A program made the translations under genes and the position numbers. The notes beneath the pieces were generated by a model, which was not told the origin of the DNA, ran no database searches, and worked only from the letters and a program-made list of their open reading frames with translations. From CAZLPZ01 sp964561535 (GTDB lineage Bacteria > Pseudomonadota > Alphaproteobacteria > Micavibrionales > Micavibrionaceae): a DNA stretch of 9,017 nucleotides. The stretch spans positions 1-9,017 of the forward strand of contig CAZLPZ010000047.1 in NCBI GenBank assembly GCA_964561535.1. Direction: 5' to 3'. This document shows positions 1 through 4,633 of this stretch, piece after piece. Positions within the stretch are counted from its first letter, which is position 1; every line of letters starts with the position of its first letter.

Positions 1-249
1 AAGATAAGGGTGTGCCAAACTCTATGCCCCCACAGTGTAGAGCAAAACGGCAATCAGACATGCGCCGAGGGTTTCCCGATAAGGAGATGTAGTAAATAAG
101 ATTTTGATACAAAAGTTTAAGGCACGACTAACATGCCAAATAAAAGAAGTATGTGTGCGGTGAATAAATTAGGGGGCTGACATCTGACTTTTTCTAAGTA
201 AGAGTCAGCATTGATTTTAAGGATTGTTCGGGGCTTTGTGGCCTAGACC
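1..249. other. Intergenic region downstream of the reverse transcriptase, no assignable gene
   Basis: No complete gene is visible. Two plus-strand frames are open from the window edge to stops at 90-92 and 97-99, and one minus-strand frame is open from about 120 to the edge. None carries a motif I recognise or a ribosome binding site, so a partial coding end cannot be assigned. Two weak secondary-structure elements are present: 121-137, where GGCA pairs with TGCC, and a stronger hairpin at 176-209. This stretch follows the reverse transcriptase stop codon on the minus strand and could be its 3' untranslated region or an independent small RNA. That last point is inference. Confidence 0.5.
176..209. 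repeat. Hairpin with two competing pairings, 3' of the reverse transcriptase
   Basis: GCTGAC (176-181) is the exact reverse complement of GTCAGC (204-209). CTGACT (184-189) is the exact reverse complement of AGTCAG (203-208), and that pairing extends inward with a few further pairs to a TAA loop at 195-197. CTGAC is therefore directly repeated on the left arm and the two hairpins exclude each other. No T-run follows on either strand, so it does not look like a standard intrinsic terminator. It lies 41 bp beyond the reverse transcriptase stop codon. Confidence 0.5.
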
Positions 250-1560
250 CTATAATACTTGATCATAACCAGAAGTCATAAATGGGGTACGACTGCGTGC
301 CTGGGCCCGTAAATGGTTCAGTGCAGGTCGTAAAGCGCCCGGAATTTGTTGGCTGGTTTCTGTTCGCCATACTCGAACTGCATGGGCAAATTGATATCCT
401 AAATATGGAAGGCGATCTTTAGGTCCGGTAAAAAACGTCTGAATCCGATCTGGAATTTCCCCCGAAAAATTGAGAGCCGCCGCATATCGGAAAACCTCAT
501 TGGCGCGTTCTGGATATTTCTCCAATATCTCTGGCAAAACATCAACAGCAAAAGGATTATGGGCCGTTGCCATGCGGTGCAAGGTAAAATTAAAAATACT
601 GTGGGGTAGTGTGGGATCTTGAACGGCGGTATTAAAAACATGATGGAGAATTTCAGGAGGGAATGTTTTTGCCTCGGCCGACCGATCGAAATCAAAATCT
701 TTTACCTTTAAATTATGTGCTGCTTGAGTAAACGCATCCCGTAATGGATTCGCTGCCTTATGATCACCTGGTCGGATAATGACTGATTTGGAGGGATTCA
801 ATTTAAGGCCGATTTGACCCAGCGCATTTGTTAAGATTCTTCGTCGTTCAGTCAGTTCATTTTCACTGTCGGCTGTTAATACAAGATCATCATAATATCG
901 GTAATAATGTTCGTTTGGGTTGTTCATCCCAAGAGCAGATGCCATTTTTTGATCAAGGGGAGCCAAATATACTTTCGATAAAATATCTGTAATCACAGTT
1001 CCCTGGGCTAGCCCTTTAATACCGGCTTGTCTTAAACGGGACAGATGTTCGGAAATAACTTGACGTGAAACATCACTGACCCACATGTCGCGTAGAGCGG
1101 TTTGTAAATATCGCTCTTGTACATGATTCCCAAAACCTTCAATATCGCCTTGCCAAACAAATTTTCCATTGGCCACTTGATTTTCACGGCGTAAGCGAAA
1201 TTTTTTATGTTCTTCATAAAAAGAATTGATCCAACTTGTATCTTCAGGATCCATGGGTAAAGGTGACCAAAAATCAATATCATGGAAATTAATACCTCTT
1301 TTAAGATCTTTATATTGGGCAATTAACGATGCCGTAACATAGAGGCGTTCTTGAATACTTAAGTAGGGGACATCGCGAACCTGATTTCCGCTTTTTGGAA
1401 CTTGATAGACGGCAATTTTGGTTGGCGTAAATACAGGAACTTGACGAGGGTTAAGGGCCTTTAACCAATCTTGATCTTGTTTTAAGACAAGAAAATCACG
1501 CCCTGTACCAAGACTGGTCAAAAGCCAATGCCGCGCGATGTCATAATTTTCTGGGGTCAT
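250..1560 (-). CDS. Stand-alone reverse transcriptase, Abi/UG-like or unclassified lineage
   Basis: This 436-residue protein is an RNA-directed DNA polymerase by its motifs. Visible in order: a fingers region with VPKSGNQVRDVP (54-65); motif A GDIEGF with catalytic Asp139; the motif-4 segment GLAQGTVITDILSKVYL (183-199) with Gln186-Gly187; the motif-5 active site RYYDD with Asp224 and Asp225; and LNPSKS (254-259) with Lys258. Both catalytic metal-binding positions are intact, so it should be active. Residues 262-436 match nothing I recognise and look mostly helical. There is no maturase or HNH domain (against a group II intron), no retron-type NAxxH or VTG motif, and no nearby variable/template repeat pair (against a diversity-generating retroelement). 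The overall plan of a core plus a helical C-terminus recalls abortive-infection and 'unknown group' defence reverse transcriptases; that grouping is inference. In-frame TAA-TAA stops just upstream fix the start at 1560, the only ATG before motif 1. No Shine-Dalgarno is seen. No partner gene shares its strand within the window. Confidence 0.9.
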   Translation of the reverse strand: MTPENYDIARHWLLTSLGTGRDFLVLKQDQDWLKALNPRQVPVFTPTKIAVYQVPKSGNQVRDVPYLSIQERLYVTASLIAQYKDLKRGINFHDIDFWSPLPMDPEDTSWINSFYEEHKKFRLRRENQVANGKFVWQGDIEGFGNHVQERYLQTALRDMWVSDVSRQVISEHLSRLRQAGIKGLAQGTVITDILSKVYLAPLDQKMASALGMNNPNEHYYRYYDDLVLTADSENELTERRRILTNALGQIGLKLNPSKSVIIRPGDHKAANPLRDAFTQAAHNLKVKDFDFDRSAEAKTFPPEILHHVFNTAVQDPTLPHSIFNFTLHRMATAHNPFAVDVLPEILEKYPERANEVFRYAAALNFSGEIPDRIQTFFTGPKDRLPYLGYQFAHAVRVWRTETSQQIPGALRPALNHLRAQARSRTPFMTSGYDQVL

Positions 1561-1568
1561 GGTCGTTT

Positions 1569-1595
1569 ATTAAAGTGGTATAAAGCATATGTCAA
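1569..1595 (-). promoter_or_regulatory. Candidate promoter of the reverse transcriptase
   Basis: On the minus strand a consensus -35 box TTGACA (1590-1595) is followed after 15 bp by TTTAAT (1569-1574), a five-of-six match to the -10 consensus. The spacer is shorter than the preferred 17 bp. Only 8 nt separate the -10 box from the ATG at 1560, so transcription would start at or next to the start codon and the mRNA would be leaderless. This fits the absence of a Shine-Dalgarno sequence. Confidence 0.45.
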
Positions 1596-1674
1596 TTAAA
1601 ATTTAAAAAGAGATTAAATATTAAAATTCGCCAGTAAACGCACGGATGCGGTCAGGCTATTTTTTGGAAACATC

Positions 1675-1703
1675 TTGTGCTTTTGCTCAAAATCCGCTAT
1701 CAC
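1675..1703 (+). promoter_or_regulatory. Candidate promoter of ndk
   Basis: TTGTGC (1675-1680) and TATCAC (1698-1703) are separated by 17 bp. The -10 region read as GCTATCAC resembles the alphaproteobacterial housekeeping pattern GCTANAWC, with one mismatch. It lies about 50 bp upstream of the ndk start, leaving room for a short leader and the AGGA ribosome binding site at about 1741-1745. Confidence 0.4.
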
Positions 1704-1755
1704 CCCACAGGATTAACGAATCATCCTAAAACCATAATTAGAGGATTGTATTAAA

Positions 1756-2178
1756 ATGACAATTGAACGCACGCTATCGATTTTGAAACCTGATACCACC
1801 CGCCGGAATATTACCGGAAAGGTGAATACCATTCTTGAAAATGCAGGTCTGCGGATTATTGCGCAAAAACGGATTAAATTATCCAAAACTCAGGCTGAAG
1901 AATTTTATGCCGAACATGCGGCGCGCGGTTTTTTTGGTGAATTGATTGAATTTATGATTTCCGGCCCCGTGGTTGTTCAGGTTCTCGAGGGCGAAAACGC
2001 CATTCTCAAAAACCGTGATGTGATGGGCGCCACCGACCCCGCCGCCGCGGCACCCGGCACGATCCGCAAGGAACTGGCCGAAAGCAAAGGCGAAAATTGC
2101 GTGCACGGGTCCGATTCTCCCGCCGCCGCGACCCGCGAAATTCCGTTCTTTTTTGCAGCGAATGAAATTGTTGGGTAA
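1756..2178 (+). CDS. ndk: Nucleoside-diphosphate kinase
   Basis: Ndk transfers the gamma-phosphate from ATP to nucleoside diphosphates through a phosphohistidine intermediate, balancing cytoplasmic (d)NTP pools. The protein is 140 residues, close to the family norm of about 140-143, and aligns end to end with E. coli Ndk as I recall it. It opens with IERTLSILKPD and carries FYAEH, SGPVVVQVLEGENA, the GATDPAAAAPGTIR loop and the signature ENCVHGSDS, in which His117 is the phosphorylated residue. An AGGA ribosome binding site lies about 11 nt upstream of the ATG. The gene is divergent from the reverse transcriptase and is closed by a hairpin terminator, so it appears monocistronic. The codons are GC-richer than the flanking spacers. 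Confidence 0.97.
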   Translation: MTIERTLSILKPDTTRRNITGKVNTILENAGLRIIAQKRIKLSKTQAEEFYAEHAARGFFGELIEFMISGPVVVQVLEGENAILKNRDVMGATDPAAAAPGTIRKELAESKGENCVHGSDSPAAATREIPFFFAANEIVG

Positions 2179-2204
2179 AATTTGATCCATTGATATTTTT
2201 TGAT

Positions 2205-2243
2205 AAGGCCCCATCGTCTAAAAAGCGACAGGGCCTTTTTTTT
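2205..2243 (+). terminator. Intrinsic terminator after ndk
   Basis: AAGGCCC (2205-2211) pairs with GGGCCTT, and TCG pairs with CGA further in across a two-base internal mismatch. The stem is followed by an unbroken run of Ts to 2243. It begins 26 bp after the ndk stop codon. Confidence 0.85.
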
Positions 2244-2249
2244 AGATCT

Positions 2250-2275
2250 AGACCATTCAGGTCTCTTCTTATAAA
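2250..2275 (+). promoter_or_regulatory. Candidate ubiE promoter with a dyad operator-like element
   Basis: An inverted repeat AGACC-ATTCA-GGTCT (2250-2264) lies just upstream of TATAAA (2270-2275), a good -10 box. The -35 position 17 bp upstream (2247-2252) is a poor match and lies against the dyad, which could bind a regulator. The -10 box ends 9 nt before the ubiE ATG. The whole element sits between the ndk terminator and ubiE. Confidence 0.35.
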
Positions 2276-2284
2276 GTCTAATGT

Positions 2285-3043
2285 ATGCTCAACCCTGAAT
2301 CTACTTGGTTTGGAACGAAACCGGTTACACCTGCCGAAAAAACGGCAGCGGTGATTGGGGTTTTTTCGTCCGTTGCCGAAAATTATGACCGGATGAATGA
2401 TCTGATGTCGCTTGGGGTTCATCGGTTGTGGAAGGACCGGTTTGTGCGTTTGGCATTACAGGGCAAAAAATATAAGCCATTGTCCATTATTGATGTGGCG
2501 GGCGGCACCGGCGACATCGCCTTTCGGATGCATCATAAAACCGGTGGGGCGGCACAGATCACGATTTCTGACTTGAACCCGGATATGCTGGCCGTTGGCC
2601 AGGCGCGCGCGATTGACCACGGCATTTTGAAAAATTTAATGTGGACAGAAGGCAATGCCGAACATCTTCCTTTTGAAGATGAATCATTTGATATTTATAC
2701 GATTGCATTTGGATTGCGCAACGTTACGCATATCGATGCGGCGCTTGCCGATGCGTATCGAATTTTAAAACCTGGCGGGCGGTTTTGTTGTTTAGAATTT
2801 TCCCGTGTTCAGGACCCCGTTCTTGACCGCGTGTATCAGGTCTGGTCGCGATATGCGATCCCGAATATTGGTGCGTGGGTTGCCAAAGATCGTGACAGTT
2901 ACCAATATCTGGTCGAGAGCATTCGGGCTTTTCCATCTCAGGAAATGCTGGCGCGGCGATTAAAATCGGCGGGGTTTGATGCCGTGCGCGTCGTAAATTT
3001 AACGGGTGGGATTGCGGCCATCCATATTGCCGAGAAATATTAG
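2285..3043 (+). CDS. ubiE: Demethylmenaquinone/ubiquinone-biosynthesis C-methyltransferase UbiE
   Basis: UbiE is a SAM-dependent enzyme that C-methylates the quinone ring in ubiquinone biosynthesis, and the menaquinone ring where that quinone is made. The 252-residue protein matches the E. coli homologue (about 251) along its full length. It has the N-terminal VFSSVAENYDRMNDLMS block (26-42), SAM motif I DVAGGTGD (70-77), the acidic motif II residue Asp97 in SDLNPDM, FGLRNV (142-147), LKPGGRF (161-167), LEFS, the DSYQYLVESIR block and a C-terminal NLTGGIAAIH. The ATG at 2285 is chosen because homology begins within about 8 residues of it; the ATG at 2281 is out of frame and stops after five codons. 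No Shine-Dalgarno is visible. In many alphaproteobacteria ubiE is next to ubiB; here it stands alone after ndk. Confidence 0.95.
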   Translation: MLNPESTWFGTKPVTPAEKTAAVIGVFSSVAENYDRMNDLMSLGVHRLWKDRFVRLALQGKKYKPLSIIDVAGGTGDIAFRMHHKTGGAAQITISDLNPDMLAVGQARAIDHGILKNLMWTEGNAEHLPFEDESFDIYTIAFGLRNVTHIDAALADAYRILKPGGRFCCLEFSRVQDPVLDRVYQVWSRYAIPNIGAWVAKDRDSYQYLVESIRAFPSQEMLARRLKSAGFDAVRVVNLTGGIAAIHIAEKY

Positions 3044-3117
3044 GGCCTTTCCTGTGCTGTTCGTAAGCGGGCAGGGAGTCCTGTCTCTGAGGGGGATTGT
3101 ATGTTAACCATGTAAAA

Positions 3118-3138
3118 ATAACATAAAAAACATGTTAT
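3118..3138. repeat. 7-bp inverted repeat after ubiE
   Basis: ATAACAT (3118-3124) is the exact reverse complement of ATGTTAT (3132-3138), separated by the 7-base sequence AAAAAAC. It is entirely AT-rich apart from one C/G pair per arm and lacks a following T-run, so a terminator is unlikely; an operator or a weak mRNA 3' structure is possible. Confidence 0.4.
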
Positions 3139-3176
3139 ATTATGTATATACTTAGCTTTTCCCGGTTTTCCCATTC

Positions 3177-3202
3177 TTGATATAAGTATATAATCATATA
3201 AT
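3177..3202 (+). promoter_or_regulatory. Candidate promoter of the YG-rich protein gene
   Basis: TTGATA (3177-3182, five of six to consensus) and a perfect TATAAT (3197-3202) are 14 bp apart, which is tight; an alternative -10 TAATAG lies 16 bp away at 3199-3204. If used, the mRNA would have an untranslated leader of nearly 150 nt containing the hairpin at 3259-3276. Confidence 0.3.
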
Positions 3203-3356
3203 AGGATAAAAGTCAATATATTTCTGAGCAAGGGGCGTTTATAAGGACATATCCTCAAAATTACACAAGCGTAATTCAAATAGTTCTGGTATTTATCCAC
3301 AGGTTCCTGTAGGGTCTGCGGGCTCATCCGGCCCCTTTACGAAAGAAAGACATATT

Positions 3357-3851
3357 ATGACCGACATGGTTGAAATTAACGATATTAATCCTAATCAAAA
3401 ACCACTCGAAACGATTGCTGAGGCATTGCTCGAAATTGGTGAAACACTGGAATCCATTTTGGCATTGATCCAAGAACGGGAAGCTGGATTTAAGGCGCGC
3501 AGTGCACGGGCCAGTTCTTATGGGGATCGGCCATCTTATGGGGGTGATCGCCCGTCTTATGGTGGTGATCGCAAACCGTACGAACGTAAATCATATGGCA
3601 GCCGCGATGATTCAAATGAAGAGGGTGGCGACGGTGAGCGTAAACCATATGCCCGTAAATCTTATGGTGATAAACCAGCGTATGCGGCCAAACGTTCCTA
3701 TGGGGACAAGCCTGCTTATGGGGATAAAAAGTCATTTGGAGGCGCCAAACGCAGTTTCGGGGCCGAGAAAAAACCCTATACCCCACGCGCGCCACGTGAA
3801 GATGGACCGACCGATTCGGCACCCCGTAAAAAATATAAGGGTGGATATTAA
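3357..3851 (+). CDS. Tyr/Gly/Lys/Arg-rich low-complexity protein of unknown function
   Basis: I do not recognise a family for this 164-residue protein. It has two parts. Residues 1-45 are acidic and predicted helical, with a heptad-like run LETIAEALLEIGETLESILA (17-36) that could form a coiled coil and oligomerise. Residues 46-164 are a basic, low-complexity tail built from imperfect repeats of the type SYGDRP, SYGGDRP, KSYGDKPAY and KSFGGAKRSFG, ending in RKKYKGGY. Such tyrosine/glycine/lysine-arginine tails are usually disordered and often bind RNA; similar tails occur on some DEAD-box helicases, but no helicase or RNA-binding domain is present. An RNA-linked or condensate-forming role is inference. 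The purine-rich GAAAGAAAG about 10 nt upstream may be a weak ribosome binding site. The gene is followed by a strong terminator and appears monocistronic. Confidence 0.8.
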   Translation: MTDMVEINDINPNQKPLETIAEALLEIGETLESILALIQEREAGFKARSARASSYGDRPSYGGDRPSYGGDRKPYERKSYGSRDDSNEEGGDGERKPYARKSYGDKPAYAAKRSYGDKPAYGDKKSFGGAKRSFGAEKKPYTPRAPREDGPTDSAPRKKYKGGY

Positions 3852-3899
3852 TTCGAGCAGTCGATAACTCGATTAATTCGATGAACCGAACATAAAGAT

Positions 3900-3928
3900 A
3901 CCCCGCTCTTAAAAAGCGGGGTTTTTTT
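3900..3928 (+). terminator. Intrinsic terminator after the YG-rich protein gene
   Basis: CCCCGCT (3901-3907) is the exact reverse complement of AGCGGGG (3915-3921), with a 7-base AT-rich loop and a run of seven Ts (3922-3928). It lies about 50 bp beyond the stop codon. Confidence 0.93.
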
Positions 3929-3936
3929 ATGTTGAT

Positions 3937-3960
3937 CGGATAAACGGATCATCGGATTCA
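3937..3960. repeat. Three tandem 8-bp units beginning CGGAT
   Basis: CGGAT recurs at 3937, 3945 and 3953 with an exact 8-bp period (CGGATAAA, CGGATCAT, CGGATTCA). The array lies between the preceding terminator and the start of the 4037 gene, so it could be a regulator binding site; it is short enough to be chance. Confidence 0.35.
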
Positions 3961-4036
3961 GACTCTTTTAACCCGAATCGACGACACTGAATTTACCACC
4001 ACTCTTATATGTCCCCTGTTTAAACGGAGGTTTGAA

Positions 4037-4546
4037 ATGATGATGTCAAAACGTCATGATGAAGCGATGTCGCATGTGCGATTACCTTTACCGCCTGGTG
4101 TTTTCTCGCCGACCTGGGCTGTTGATATGGATGTGTATGTACGGTTTATGCGGGCCATGCGGGCAAGTACAATTACCAAGCCTGAACAAAAATTATTGGT
4201 TGCGATAACGACTGTTTCTACTCAAATGGCTCGTGAAATTGACGAAAGTGATGTGGCGCTGACTTTGGTCGAGTTGGGATTGCGGGCCCCCCGTGGGGCA
4301 TTCCCGGCATTATTTGTGAATCGTGCGCTTGAGGCGCATATGCGATTTGTACGGCGTGGGGGTGATTTTAAAGAATCGCTTAAAGAATTGCTGGTTTTGT
4401 GGGGATTACCGGTTGCGGGTACTTTGCCAGTCAAAGCAGCGTCAATGAATTTTTCGATTGCGTCAATCCCCCGTGCGCTTCAAAAAGTTGCGCGGCAGGT
4501 GGATATGCAGAATTTGCTTGGGATTTCCCCCGAACCGGTTTTATAA
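4037..4546 (+). CDS. Conserved-looking hypothetical protein of unknown function
   Basis: I do not recognise this 169-residue protein. It is very probably expressed: an excellent GGAGG (4026-4030) sits 6 nt before the ATG at 4037, and a perfect hairpin terminator follows. Three consecutive ATG codons open the frame, so the exact initiator is uncertain by up to two residues. The protein lacks a signal peptide, clear membrane segments and cysteines. It appears mostly helical and is rich in Met, Arg, Val and Leu, with a conserved-looking LPLPPGVFSPTW (16-27) and a later KESLKELLVLWGLPVAG segment. Its codon use resembles that of the neighbours. It is flanked by terminators on both sides and thus appears monocistronic. 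No function is proposed. Confidence 0.8.
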   Translation: MMMSKRHDEAMSHVRLPLPPGVFSPTWAVDMDVYVRFMRAMRASTITKPEQKLLVAITTVSTQMAREIDESDVALTLVELGLRAPRGAFPALFVNRALEAHMRFVRRGGDFKESLKELLVLWGLPVAGTLPVKAASMNFSIASIPRALQKVARQVDMQNLLGISPEPVL

Positions 4547-4578
4547 TTTAAGGTAGAGCGTTGTTTCCTCCCCCCCTT

Positions 4579-4612
4579 AGGGACGCTTGGTTTTTAAGCG
4601 TCCCTTTTTTTT
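4579..4612 (+). terminator. Strong intrinsic terminator after the 4037 gene
   Basis: A perfect 10-bp stem, AGGGACGCTT (4579-4588) with AAGCGTCCCT (4596-4605), closes a 7-base loop and is followed by seven more Ts (4606-4612). Only 21 bp separate its end from the start of the next gene. Confidence 0.95.
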
Positions 4613-4633
4613 ATGAATTGAGTAAGGCCCATA

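Larger units (their letters stand above)
3044..3356. other. AT-rich intergenic region with hairpins, likely long leader of the next gene
   Basis: This 313-bp gap has no credible gene; the minus-strand frame that spans it lacks motifs and a ribosome binding site. It contains a 7-bp inverted repeat ATAACAT/ATGTTAT (3118-3138), a promoter-like AT-rich stretch near 3177-3202, a 6-bp hairpin AATTAC/GTAATT (3259-3276), and a GC-rich patch just before the next start codon. I see no clear intrinsic terminator for ubiE here. Confidence 0.6.

Noticed and set aside
1..99. End of an upstream gene entering the window
   Set aside because: Three frames on two strands are open over this short stretch and none has recognisable protein features, so coding cannot be chosen.
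250..1560. Group II intron open reading frame
   Set aside because: No maturase or endonuclease domain, and no domain V-like hairpin in the 3' flank.
1561..1755. Retron msr/msd upstream of the reverse transcriptase
   Set aside because: No long inverted repeat pair or conserved branching-G context is seen, and the protein lacks the NAxxH and VTG motifs of retron enzymes.
1..1755. Diversity-generating retroelement
   Set aside because: No template/variable repeat pair differing at adenines and no C-type lectin target gene are visible. A template outside the window cannot be excluded, but the motif-4 sequence QGTVITD does not look like the usual GxxxSQ form.
1879..2422. Minus-strand reading frames over ndk and the start of ubiE
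   Set aside because: They are antisense to well-supported genes, Arg/Phe-rich, and have no start signals.
3040..3327. Minus-strand 95-codon reading frame across the gap after ubiE
   Set aside because: No ribosome binding site, no recognisable motif, and composition that follows the AT-rich spacer rather than the genes.
3529..3800. CRISPR-like or satellite repeat
   Set aside because: The repetition is codon-phased, imperfect and explained by the protein repeats; there are no spacers.
3490..3867. Alternative frames within the YG-rich gene
   Set aside because: They arise from the repetitive codons of the real gene (Met- and His-rich shadows) and have no start signals.
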